Shown here: piece by piece, positions 44,479 to 55,198 of the stretch
Numbering within the stretch: the first letter of the stretch is position 1
How the letters are laid out: each line of letters begins with the position of its first letter
Assembly: GCA_021030905.1 (NCBI GenBank)
Contig: JAGFMI010000025.1
Coordinates: 248,001 to 312,000 of the forward strand
From: Pyrenula massariospora
Taxonomy: Eukaryota; Ascomycota; Eurotiomycetes; Pyrenulales; Pyrenulaceae
Direction: 5' to 3'
DNA length: 64,000 nucleotides
Program-made: the position numbers and the translations under genes
The notes under the pieces: model-generated
What the model was told of the DNA's origin: nothing
The model's database searches: none
The model's input: the letters and a program-made list of their open reading frames with translations, nothing else

Positions 44479-47283
44479 ATGTCGTTCGCAACCCTCGTTC
44501 TATCCTTGATCCTGCTGTTTACCCAATGCTTGGCCAGTAAGAACAAGCTCTCATCTTGGCAATATTCCGTTGACTGTCCATGTAGTTCCTCACCCTGGCG
44601 CTCCCGTACAAGTCTTTTCAAACACCACGAGCACAAGTACGACAGATTCGCTTTCACTAAGTTCAGGAGATGCACAGAGCTCGGATGAGGTGCCGTCTGG
44701 ATTGGCGCCGGCGGAGAATACCGGCATCGTTGTTGGGTCACCGACTGGATCCACGGGAGCTTCATCTTCGGGGGTTACGATCCCAGCACCTCCTGGAGGT
44801 CCTGTCATACCAGCGGTGACATCGCCTCCGTTTCCGCTGGGAACGGGGGTAAGCGGCGCGGGTATCTCTACCGTGAATATTGGAACAGGTTCTGCTTCTT
44901 TGTTGGTAACTCAAAACTCTTCCTGTGGAAGCTGCACTGTCAACGTCGAAAACGCCGATTTATTTTTCTGGGCTTCGGTTACATACAACTATCCGCCATA
45001 CATATACAAGTCAGTGGGAGTTTTCAATTCTACGATCTCGTTTTCGAAAGTACCAAATCCAAGTCCATTCTCGATCCCTACGAGTGGCTTCGGCGCGAAT
45101 CATGTCGAGACAGTGTTCTACACACCTCCAACTCAAAAACATACCTATACCGACTTGACAGACGTTGTCGGGCCCCCAACAACTCAAACACTAGAGGCGG
45201 TAGTAACGGCGAGCCCACCGGAAGAAGTCGTTGGCCCGGGATTCACTGCGTAAGTTAACTAAGATATGTTCAGGCTTAAGCTAACGTTAGTAGCACATAT
45301 CCAACACCGTATATCTATATGGCAGACTTTGAGTATTGCGGAAACGGTAATAATGGAGCATCAAACTCACAAGGTCAGCCATATGCAGCACCTGCTGTTG
45401 GCCAGGATCAGGATTGGTATGACAAGGATACTGTCACTGGCCAGCTCGATCAGAAGATTCTCCCAGACAGCGTCCTTGCCTCTGTGGGCTTGACAAACTG
45501 TGCCCGTGGCACGTTTCAAGGAACTCCAACGCTTCGGATAGGTGTGAAGCTTGCAAGCGACACCACAAGAGGCCTAGGATTTTCGGTGCTTAATACCGAG
45601 ACTCAGCTCATTCTCCCAACGGCGGGACCTCTCCACGTTACAAATACTCCAAATCCCCAAGCGCTTACGGAGAGCGGGCCAAGTATCCCTGGACTATCCG
45701 TTCCTACGCAACCAGCAAACACGGAAGCTGCGCCATCACCATCACCATCTCCCCCTCCATCGCCGCCTGCAGTTCAGCCCACCCCAGTTGCTCTTACTCC
45801 AGAAACGCCGTCCTCAGTTCCAATTGCAGTATCGATCATCCAGGGTATAACCGGTGCGAATCCTCCACCAAGCTCACAGCCTGCACCTGCACCTGCACCT
45901 TCTGAGACAATTCCTATACCTCAACCCCAGCCTCAACCTCAAAATCCAACACCGGCATCAGGACAGTCACAGACCATCGTGATTCAACCAGCTCCAGCTC
46001 CGCAAACGCAACCCCCTACCCAACCTGTTGCTCCACCACAAACCGTTCCTACTGTGGTTCTCGGTTCGCAAACTGTAACAGCCCAAGGGTCATCGCCAAT
46101 TGTTGTTGGTCCTGCCGGCTCAACACTCATTCCAGGGGGCCCAGCCGTCACTTTTAGCAATTCAGTCATCTCCTTACCACCCGCAGGCTCTTCCTTCGTT
46201 GTCGCCCCCGCTCCACAAAACACCGCTCCGGTCTCTGTCCAACCTGGAGTGGCCCTTACCCCTATCGCCGGCTCATCCGTCTTCTCCATCGCCGGTACAA
46301 CGATTGCCCCCGGTGGACCTGGCGTCACAGTCGGCGGGACTCCAATATCCCTCGCCCCATCCGCCACAGCGGTCATCATCGGTGGATCGACATCACTGCT
46401 CCCTTCCGCCCTTCCTCCGTCTTCCGCCATAACTATTATACCACCTGTGACCCTTCCAGCAGTCGGCGGTCCGGGTGGCGCAACCCTCTCCGAAAATGCT
46501 GGCTCTACCTTCGTCATCGGCTCTCAGACTCTCATACCCGGTGGACCCGCCATAACCGTTGGTGGGACTCCAATTTCCCTTGCTCCCGCCGCAACCGCAG
46601 TCATTGTCGGTGGTTCCTCCACTATCCCGCTGCCACACCCAGAACCGACTATTCTCTCCTCCCCTGTAACCATCACGCCTACCATCCCTAGCGCCGCCCC
46701 TGTCACACTAACCCCAGCAAATTCGGGCACCGTCTCCGCGTATCTGATCGGCACCCAACCTCTCGTCCCTGGTGGCCCACCAGTCACCCTCTCCAATGGC
46801 GAAATTGTGTCTCTCGCTCCTGGCGCCAACTCCGTTGTCGTCGGAACCGTCAACGCTATCACCACAGCATCCGCGCCCATTATTACAGTTTCCCGCTCCG
46901 GCGGCCTCGGTCCGTTGACCTTTACCGAAGACATTTCAAACTCAGATTTCGTGATTGGGTCACAGACACTCCTCCCGGGCGGTCCTGCCATATCCATTCC
47001 TGGTGGCCCGCTGCTGAGTCTAAAGCCAGGGGCCACGGAGGTGATCGTCGGAAATAGCACTATAGTTCTGCCGACGACGTTCAGGAGCAGTACGGCTACT
47101 ACGACGAGCCGGAGTGGTGGTGGGAGTACGAGCTCAACGGGGACACCGACAGATACAAACAAGCCAAATAATTCGCCGAGCCCGACGGGGAATGCGGCAA
47201 GGAGAGCATTTGCACTAAGCGAAGGCCTTCTTTCGTCGGCGTTGGGTATTCTGGGGGTCATGTGTATGATCTTCTCAGGGTAG
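44479..47283 (+). CDS. Large repeat-bearing GPI-anchored-type surface protein, 904 aa
   Basis: Exons are 44479-44536, 44586-45249 and 45291-47283, giving 2715 nt. Exon 1 is a signal peptide, MSFATLVLSLILLFTQCLA. A Ser/Thr-rich region follows, then a globular part with CGSCTV, VENADLFFWASVTYNYPP and, after the 41-nt second intron, TYPTPYIYMADFEYC. A Pro/Gln-rich hinge (about 380-490) has PAPAP and PQPQPQ runs. Residues about 500-840 hold five copies of a roughly 60-78-residue module with the core LxPGGPxxT...ISLAP...VIVG. The C terminus is Ser/Thr-rich followed by a hydrophobic segment ending MCMIFSG, a GPI-attachment signal. A cell-wall structural or adhesive role is inferred; no catalytic motif is seen. 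Confidence 0.83.
46075..47085 (+). repeat. Five in-gene tandem modules with LxPGGP...SLAP core
   Basis: Cores begin near nt 46126, 46306, 46531, 46765 and 46972. Copies 2 and 3 are closest, sharing GGTPISLAP plus near-identical flanks; copies 1, 4 and 5 have diverged (SNSVISLPP, SNGEIVSLAP, GGPLLSLKP). The spacing of about 180-235 nt indicates duplication of a protein module, not a DNA satellite. Confidence 0.8.
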
Positions 47284-47560
47284 TCGTTCTTTCGAGACCT
47301 TTTCTTTTAACGCATGTTTGGGTGTATGATGGATTATGAGGGAGGATATAACGCATAAAGCATGGAAAACCGGGCTCGGCTTCAAAAGGGCGGTGCATGA
47401 ACGGGAGGCTAATGTTCTTCTTGTAGATACCCATTTTCTGAAACGTTTTGTTTGAGTCGACAGGACTGCTGACCGAGAGCAATTAAAGCACATATGATTC
47501 TTCTGACGTGGAGATTCCGTTTGCACATTAGTGATCATTGCAGAAGCGACGATTGAATTT

Positions 47561-48160
47561 TCACGTCTGCCCCGTATCGACCTCCATCATCCTCTTCTTC
47601 GGATTCCTCTGCACCTCCTCTTGTCTTCTCCTCTCTTCCTCACCAATATTCTCCAAATCCACCGCCTGCCCACCCTGCAGACTCTTCACATGCCCCTCCC
47701 TCGCCACCTTCAAAATCTCCCCCTGCAACTCCCTCACAAACTCCCACTCCACCCCCGCCCCGCTCAGCATCTCGCACGCCTTGCTATCCTCGACAAACGT
47801 CCCCGGCTCCTTGGCGCCGAAGACCACCTTCTTGATCCCGGCCCCCTGAGACCTGGTCTCGATGATCCGCTCCACGCAGCTCTTCTTGCCGCTCAGCCGC
47901 TTCCCGCACGGCTCGAGGCTCGTGTACAGGACCAGGTCTTGCGCGGCGGACAGAATGTCAGGGGGAAGTTTGGCGAGGCAGTTTTCCTCGGCGTGCGTGT
48001 TGCCGGGCAGCTCGCCGGTGTAACCCGTGCTGTGGATGGTGGCGGAGGTGGGGGAGTAGAGGAGAGCGCCGACGCGGAAATTTGTTGGGGAGAGGGGAGC
48101 TTGGCGGGCGAGGGCGAGGGTTTGGTCGAGGAGGGAGATGGGGTCGTGGGGTGGGCTCAT
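47561..48160 (-). CDS. Riboflavin-type (RIB2/RibD-like) cytidine-deaminase-fold protein
   Basis: The first ATG in frame gives MSPPHDPISLLDQ and 199 aa; the frame stays open upstream but without another ATG. The zinc deaminase signature is present: HAEENCLAK (His ligand and catalytic Glu) and TSLEPCGKRLSGKKSC, where the two Cys ligands are nine residues apart. That wide spacing is typical of riboflavin-pathway and related deaminases, not of CDA or tRNA deaminases. TNFRVGALLY and STGYTGELPGNTHAE also match. It likely deaminates a pyrimidine intermediate in riboflavin synthesis, as yeast Rib2 does, but it has no pseudouridine-synthase domain. The C terminus is charged and ends near NPKKRMMEV. 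The coding DNA shows the C-to-G skew switch. Confidence 0.85.
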   Translation of the reverse strand: MSPPHDPISLLDQTLALARQAPLSPTNFRVGALLYSPTSATIHSTGYTGELPGNTHAEENCLAKLPPDILSAAQDLVLYTSLEPCGKRLSGKKSCVERIIETRSQGAGIKKVVFGAKEPGTFVEDSKACEMLSGAGVEWEFVRELQGEILKVAREGHVKSLQGGQAVDLENIGEEERRRQEEVQRNPKKRMMEVDTGQT

Positions 48161-49695
48161 GGTTGGGCTGTTGCTTGGTGTTATGAGTCTGGAGTGAGGG
48201 AAGAGCGAGAAGAAGGTATGAGCCTTGAGTTGATATATGTAGCTTTGCTTCAAGGAAGGTGCAAGACCTCGGAGAACGCTTGGAGAATGCTAGTATCCCT
48301 GGAGTGATTGAGGACAACTCTACATGATTTTAGATCAATTCAACCCTCATAGCAGCTGAGAATCAGTAGCTAGCTTGATATAATCCCTCGATCTGTTCCA
48401 ATGATTTTTCCATGGCCGTCGTAGAGTTTGCATGGAGGGTGGGAGGCAAGAAGCAATGGACCTTGGAATTGAGGTGTGTGGCCGCAGGTGCGTTGAATTT
48501 GAGCAGTCAAGCTTTTTCAGGCGCTATTGCGACACAGCGTCTTTGGCTCGGGTGTTGGAAGCAGCATGGTAAATACCTTGTCCTTACATTTTAGTAGAAA
48601 GCCTACCACAACTCAACGCGTTCTTCTTATCATTTATTCGTCTTAAAACATCTTGAAAGTGTCTGAAAAACCAGAAACTTTTGGAACGCCTGCTCATATG
48701 AGGGTCGCACTTGGACTGAGGAAGCGAAGGTCATTTATTGGCCATCGAGCGATCCAGACCCTCTAAAAGGATCAGTCACCCAGTATTGCACCACGTATTT
48801 TCAAATTTCCATCGACCGTATCGTCTTCTTTGAGAACTATTATGCTTGCAGTCGGTGAGAAAGGAGCGATTGCTAAGCTTAAAAGAGGTTTGCGAGTCAA
48901 TCCGTCCCTTTCGGGAAGCGCTCCATATTTTCCAGCTGTCAGAGTGGACGAGTCTTTGCCCATCAATTTCCACATTCGATCAGCCTCTTTCCTTTTTTAT
49001 GCATTCCCCGGCATGGAACAGAGCCAGACCCCCAAAGCTTGGCCGCAGGGCGACATGGTTGAAGACGGCAAATGATACAGGGCCTGCAGTTCTTTTGGAT
49101 GACCACCCCTTCGCTGCTTCCACTTGGCCACTTCGAATACTAATGTCCCCAGTAATTGAAAGTCCCGGCTCCCACCCTTCTTTGACCTAAGATCTAGATC
49201 TACACTTGCATCTAACCATGCTCGGAAAATCTCTTACCTACTTCCGTTATTTGTAAAATTCATCCGCCAGAGCATCTCAGAAAAAGCATTTGTGGCGTTT
49301 ATGATCGTAGCTGGGAGACCAAAATGGCCGACTTATTGATCATCCAGATGACTGGAAGACATGGTTAACCTTGAACTTGCTCCACAATGTCCTTATTTTT
49401 TTGTCCTTGCTTCAGCAACATCCAGTCTATCATTGTTTCCCTTTCTCTCTCTTATATCCGCTGCCGAGGCACTCTTTCAGCGGAATGACCTTCATTTGTA
49501 GTCTCACGATTTTGACATCGATGTATTCGTTTCCTATAGAATATCACTTGTAATTCATGCCTCACGCTTTACGCTCGCGTTCCTCATTTCAATTATATCT
49601 GCTCCTCTTGGATTAAGAGTAGACCGACGCTCGCTAACTCATCCGCTTGTGGCTATCATAATTTCTACTTATTTTTTAATACTTGATCTATCGTC
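48161..49695. other. Intergenic stretch, no supported gene
   Basis: About 1.5 kb between divergent starts. Short plus-strand frames near 48830-49190 and minus-strand frames near 48772-48975 overlap each other and match nothing. The last 300 bp are pyrimidine-rich and AT-rich, probably the promoter of the mucin-like gene. Confidence 0.45.
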
Positions 49696-52600
49696 ATGCG
49701 TTTCAGCGGCTTCACCCTCAACTTATTACTTACTACAGCTACGATCAATGCTGTTGCCCTGCCTCCCTATCCAACGCAGGCCAATCGGCCGTCGCTTTTG
49801 CAGTGCCCGCACCACGGTTGCATCTCTGCTCGGCATGAGTTCTACCATCACCGAAAAGAGTTCTGTGCAGCTTTTAACAGGGAGCCAAACTGCGCGCCTG
49901 GCCATGATTGTCAAATATGCCAAGAGATCAATCACGCTCTTCGTATAAGATGCCAGCATAGAGGGCCTTATCCATCGTCAAGCCTTCCTCCAATGCCAAC
50001 GGAGACGTTGTGCGCGCCAAGGTATGCACTTCTTCACGCCTTATCCCAAGGCACTTCATAACACTCAGACGTGCTGTAGAATTTGCTGACCTTTCACTGA
50101 TAGAAATGGAACCTTTCCTGGCTCTTGGGCCCCTTACGGTCCTGGCAGTGGTCCCCCTCCAGCAGGACCGCAGCCACACGCAGACAATCCTGCCGAACCA
50201 CCTCCACCGCCTTCTAATGGCAACGGATCTCCTAACTTATCGCCGTCGCCTCCTCCTCTGTCAAATCCCGGCATTCCTAGTTCTCCTTCGAAGCCGCCAC
50301 CAGGAGGACCGCAACTCCAGTCTCATGAACCTCCTCAACCTTCTGGCCCAAGTCCTTACGGTTACATCCAAACACATGGTCAACTCCCTTCGACCACTGA
50401 AGCTTCCTACAATCAGCCTCTCCCAACGTTCCCATCACAAGCCGTCAACCAACCCTCTTCAAGCTCGACCCCATGTGGTAGCTTATCAAGTTCTGGCAGC
50501 CCCTCGAACGTTAGGTCTTCCTCGACGCAGCCTCATGGCTTACAAACGTACCGTACGACGCAGAGCCCTTCGAACACTAGCCCTCCATATCCACCTTCCT
50601 TTCCCCCGCTTCCGCCTGTACCTCCAATTCACCCACCGCCACCCCACAAGACACACGCTGCCACGACAAGTCAGCTATATGCCAATACTTCGTATCCTAT
50701 GAGCGGCCTTTCATCTTTGACGTCGACGCATGCTCCCGTGACTGGATCTGGAGGGTTCCCGTCTTACTCTGTATCCTCGTCCTCAGCGACAAGTAGCGTC
50801 TTGACCAATAGATCTTCTTCGGCAGCCACGAGTCCGAGTGCCTATAGCGGCGGATCATTGACAACCTTGCCCATACCCACACCTACGAGTGCAAGTATTA
50901 GCAACTCCTCGACATCTCTAGCGCCAACCGGATACAATACAACGTCAGTTGCGTCGCTCTCCTCCGTCTCGCTGCCAAGTGAAACCCAAAATTCAAGCCT
51001 ATCTTCAACAATATCTATTACCCCGACAAATAGCACCACAAATACGTCCCAATCGTCCTCGACATTGACGGCGATCACGCAAGGCTCTCAAACGACCGAT
51101 ATAATCTCAACGATTAGCCGAGAGTCGTCAAATTCTTCTATCACGCCGATCGCGGCTGCGGACTGCCCAATTACTACGGAAACTTTCACTAGCAGCACAT
51201 GCTTCCCTACGCTTACTACTCTAGAAGGAAGACCGATATATTCATTAACATGTGTGACGACAACGACAGCCCCCACAAGCAGTGGCTCTTGCGTTATGAG
51301 CACTCTTTCACCTTCATCCACGTCAGTAGAAACGACGGCGAGTTCAAGCTCCGATCCTACAATAATGAGCTCTACCTCTAATTTAGCATTGATGACAAGC
51401 TCAAGTTCCGACATGATGACGCCACCGAGTGACAGCTCCGTTCTTTCTACCCCAACCTCATCCTCGGTTTTGACGAGTGAATCTTTGTCGACAGAACTTC
51501 CTACTCTCACAGTTTCAATTTCCGTTAGCGAAACGTCTACTAGCAGTAACGATATATCGACTTCTGCTTCATCGTTATCGAGCCAGACCAGGACAACCAG
51601 TAGCAGCGAAAGTTCAAGCCTGACAACATTGTTAGCGAGCTCTACCTCTGCGACTAGTAGCGAGGGTTCAAGTTCTGCGACGTCTCTAACGAGCTCGGTA
51701 ATAACGAGCCCTTCAGTATCACCTACAGATTGTCCGGCTTCGACATCGAGCGAGATAGGCAGCACTTGCTTCCCGACATTGGTCACACTCGTGGGACGTC
51801 CAATCTATTCATTGACATGTGTCACCACCACGAGTACCGTGATATCATCTACAGAATGTCCGACGAGCACATCATCGGTTGCAACTGACAGTAGCAGCTC
51901 TTTGTCCAACTCTATGACGCCCTCTCCAACCGACAGCAATTTGTCGTCTTCTTCTACAACAATGCCACCAAGTTCTAGCTCCACGTCGGACACGAGCATG
52001 CCTGCTAGCACTTCACCTTCAACCACAGATGCCTCAGTTTCAACAACATTGACACTAGACACCAGCGTATCATCGTCCAGATCAGTGACCTCGCCCATAA
52101 CAGATTCGTCTTCCTCTTCCGGTGTTTCTACATCTACCACTTCCTTTTCCCCCACCCCCACCACCTCCTCCTCCTCTACAAGCACCACCTCTCAATCCCC
52201 AACTGACTCTCCAACATCCACTTCATCCACATCCACTTCATCCACCTCAACATCAACCTCAACCTCAGCACCCATCTCTACTGCAAACGCTGTTCCTAAC
52301 CCGGGCTTCGAGACGGCCGACCCATCAACGGGCTCCCATACCACCCCCTGGTCCACCAACGCCCTGGCCATTGTCCAATCCAACACAAACAACGCCTACC
52401 AATCCCATTCTGGCTCCTGGTTTGTCGTTCTCTATGGCCGGTCTGCTAGCACCGCTACACTCTCGCAAACCTTCTCCTCCCTCTCTCCCAGCGGAGTCTA
52501 CACTCTAGACTACTTCTACCGCTATTTCGTGTCGAATACATACCCGAACACGTGCACCTTGACAATAAGCTTCAATGGGGCGACCGTGTACACCGGGACG

Positions 52601-52768
52601 AATCCAAGGACCGGGCAGACTACCTACAGTGAAATGACGGTTCCTGGCTTGGTGGCGCAAGGCGCGAGCGACACATTGACGTTTACAAATGCATGCCCAC
52701 GCACTATTCAGGCTGCTGCTCAGGCAAATCTGGGCTTGGATGATATTTCATTGATACAGACCGCTTAG
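49696..52768 (+). CDS. Mucin-like secreted protein with duplicated Cys module and C-terminal lectin-like domain, 996 aa
   Basis: Exons are 49696-50021 and 50104-52768, giving 2991 nt. Exon 1 encodes a signal peptide (MRFSGFTLNLLLTTATINA) and a Cys/His-rich domain with CPHHGC, FCAAF, CAPGHDCQIC and IRCQH. After the join (CAPR-NGTFPGSW) come a Pro-rich segment of about 190 residues, then some 500 residues dominated by Ser and Thr, certain to be heavily O-mannosylated. Embedded in it are two copies of a Cys module (about 462-497 and 651-688) sharing STCFPTL and GRPIYSLTCVTTT. The C-terminal 160 residues (from NAVPNPGFE) form a beta-sandwich-like domain with SGSWFVVLYG and LGLDDISLIQ, as in CBM4/9- and DUF642-like galactose-binding folds. 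It ends without an obvious GPI tail. A wall-associated adhesin or glycan-binding role is inferred. Confidence 0.82.
51161..51270 (+). repeat. Cys module copy 1 in mucin-like protein
   Basis: Encodes DCPITTETF...STCFPTLTTLEGRPIYSLTCVTTT. A second copy lies at about 51728-51840 with only a few substitutions in the core despite the fast-drifting Ser/Thr sequence between them, implying selection on this unit. Confidence 0.8.
51728..51840 (+). repeat. Cys module copy 2 in mucin-like protein
   Basis: Encodes DCPASTSSEIGSTCFPTL followed by VTLVGRPIYSLTCVTTT. Cysteine spacing is the same as copy 1 in the core, and both are followed by a further Cys about 10 residues on. Confidence 0.8.
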
Positions 52769-53812
52769 TAGCCGTGGTCCTGCAAAATGGTGGTTGATTG
52801 TTACTGGGATACGCCGAATTTGGTTTGGCAGTGGGGGGTCGCCTGCAGTTTCTGCACGCATGAAAAGTTGAAGATATAGGTATAGACATTTCCAAAACCG
52901 AAAAATGCGGAAATTCTGAAGCATTTGGTTAGGGCTTGTTCTGACGTCCTAGTTGACCAGGTTTTATGGAAAAAACATAGTACCAAATACAGGAATATTT
53001 AATCTCTAGACAAACCCGTACACCGTCTCAGTCGCCTTCTCTGCAGCATTGTCTCTTCGGTAACAAGATCCTAGACAATATAGTCTTTATCTCCCTCGAG
53101 CAGCCATGTTGTGAATACCCTTATATACATGTAGTATCACCTTAATCATATCTTTTTTGGACTAAAAAATCTCTCCTCGCCTGAGACAAATGTTCTTGAA
53201 CTCCTTAAAGAACCTTCCTCGTCTTGTCCCCCACTTTTCTCTCGAATGGGCCAAGGAACTTAGCCTCTGGCCTTTCTATCGGGATTTTATAGAGCGATGG
53301 GTATCAAATGAAGTGCGGCGGGCAGCTTCGGACCCCATTGCTCCGGTGGTCCAAGAAGCTGAAGCACATTAGACGTCGAATGCGGGCAGAACCGGAAGAC
53401 TGGTGCAGCTTCTCCAAAAGTCGGCGCCCGTCCGGCGCTGCGGGACGAACGTCAATGGGCGTGGGGCAGACTTGAGGGGCGGGGGATGTCACTCTCTGAC
53501 ACTGTTTGGAGTAATCCGTCAACAGTGCGATCATGATGGCCTCGGGACAGCATCGGCAGAGCACTCTGTACTGTAAAAGGAGTTTGGACCCTTATGTTTT
53601 TCGTTCTGGATCTGATTATTTCATTCCTGGTTTTTATCGATCTTCCACACCATCCACGTAACAGCTCGTTCCTTTCGTGTGACTTGTCTCCTTCCTCCAG
53701 TATTTCAATTCACAACGCTTCGCTCATCTGCCGAGGCCGCCCTCTCGTTGACGAGTTCAAACTCCCTAGCTCTCAGAGAGTAGAGCTTCTTGGAAGCCAC
53801 TGATTCTACGAA
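52769..53812. promoter_or_regulatory. Upstream region of FBP1
   Basis: About 1 kb. The proximal 250 bp are pyrimidine-rich. Two CreA-type hexamers are annotated separately. Short frames on either strand do not resemble proteins. Confidence 0.45.
53461..53484 (+). promoter_or_regulatory. Paired CreA/Mig1-type sites upstream of FBP1
   Basis: GTGGGG (53461-53466) and GCGGGG (53479-53484) both fit SYGGRG and lie 18 bp apart start to start, about 330 bp before the fructose-1,6-bisphosphatase ATG. Closely paired sites are the form usually needed for CreA repression, and FBPase is a classical glucose-repressed gene. The hexamer is short, so function is inferred. Confidence 0.4.
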
Positions 53813-55198
53813 ATGGCCACAAACGGGGCGGCCAATGGAGAGGGTGGAGCAGTCGTACGTCCACCCAGCCCTTCATCCAGTGCCAAACGGAGAGGCTCAG
53901 CAGCCGCCCAATTCCTGGTCTCAATACGCCTGCACTTGCTCTCTACACAATCAGAAATACCCTGCAGAATCAATTCCGCTAACATTCGTCGGGAAACAGG
54001 GCCAGGAGCAGATCAACACCGACATTGTTACCCTCACGCGACATCTTACCGAAGAGCAAGCCAAGGTCAAAGAGGCAACGGGTGACTTCACGTACGTCTA
54101 CTCTCTTTAAACCTTGTCAGAAGCTTCCATCCCACGGCTCACGTGGTCACAGGCTCCTCTGCCACGCCCTCCAATTCTCCTTCAAATCAATCGCCTACTA
54201 CATCCGCCGAGCCACCCTCATCAATCTTACCGGCCTGGCTGGCTCCTCCAATACGACTGGTGACGAACAGAAGAAGCTGGATGTCATCGGCAATGACCTC
54301 TTCGTAGCGGCAATGCGCGGCTCCGGAAAGTGCCGCATGCTTGTCTCGGAAGAAGAAGAGCAGATAATATACTTTGACGAGAGCCCCAACGCCAGATACG
54401 CCGTGTGCTGTGATCCCATCGATGGATCCTCCAATCTGGACGCGGGAGTCAGCGTTGGCACCATCTTCGGTATCTTCAGATTACCCGACAGCGCAGTCGG
54501 GCCAGACAAGAAACCAACTGAAAATGATCTCCTAAAACCAGGAACTGAACTGGTAGCGGCCGGGTTCACCATGTACGGTGCTTCGGCCCAGCTCGTGATA
54601 ACCATGAAAGGAGGCACCGTCAACGGCTTCACTTTGGACAACGCTCTGTAAGCTACCAAACCTTCTTGGACTCTCTAGATAAGCTAACCTCCCGTCCAGC
54701 GGCGAATTCATCCTCACCCACCCCAACATGCAGATCCCAAAGAAACGCGCCATCTACAGTGTCAACGAAGGCAACTCCCTCTACTGGGAAGATAACACGA
54801 AGAAATACTTCGAATCCCTCAAGTTTCCCGGCGAAGGCGGCAAACCCTATTCATCTCGTTACATTGGGTCTATGGTCGCGGACGCGTACCGCACGCTGCT
54901 CTATGGCGGCATTTTTGCGTACCCAGCGGATAAGAAGAGCCCGAAGGGCAAGCTGCGGATTTTGTATGAATGCGCTGTAAGTGCTCGCAACTCTCCAATG
55001 GCGACAATCTGCGTTAGAGTGGAGCTAACCTCATATCCGTAGCCAATGGCGCTGGTGATGAAGAATGCCGGTGGGTTGGCCGTGAATAGTAAGATGAAGC
55101 CGCTGTTGGAGGTCGTGCCTGAGCATATCCATGACCGGTCGGGGATCTATATGGGCAGCTATGATGAGGTGCAGAAGGTGATCGCGGCACATTCGTGA
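53813..55198 (+). CDS. FBP1: Fructose-1,6-bisphosphatase
   Basis: Exons are 53813-53854, 54000-54091, 54153-54647, 54700-54976 and 55043-55198, giving 1062 nt and 353 aa. The N terminus [14 protein letters not shown] joins to [16 protein letters not shown], then [17 protein letters not shown], the metal site [47 protein letters not shown] and [18 protein letters not shown]. This is the cytosolic gluconeogenic enzyme converting fructose-1,6-bisphosphate to fructose-6-phosphate, Mg-dependent and AMP-inhibited. Every junction restores the family sequence. The first intron (145 nt) contains a misleading open frame that seems to extend the coding region upstream. Carbon catabolite repression is expected. 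Confidence 0.95.

Noticed and set aside
46524-47261. A 245-codon minus-strand frame
   Set aside because: Antisense shadow of the repeat region of the GPI-type protein; the Gly/Pro-rich repeats lack stops on the opposite strand.
47275-47538. Minus-strand frames between the GPI-type gene and the RIB2-like gene
   Set aside because: Short, overlapping in two phases, no protein character; this is the convergent 3' region.
51088-51786. A 232-codon minus-strand frame
   Set aside because: Antisense of the Ser/Thr-rich region (TCN/ACN codons read as Glu/Val/Asp-rich); a composition artefact.
53790-54110. Reading frame that seems to extend FBP1 upstream
   Set aside because: It starts at TTG and reads the 145-nt first intron; the spliced start [14 protein letters not shown] fits the family better.
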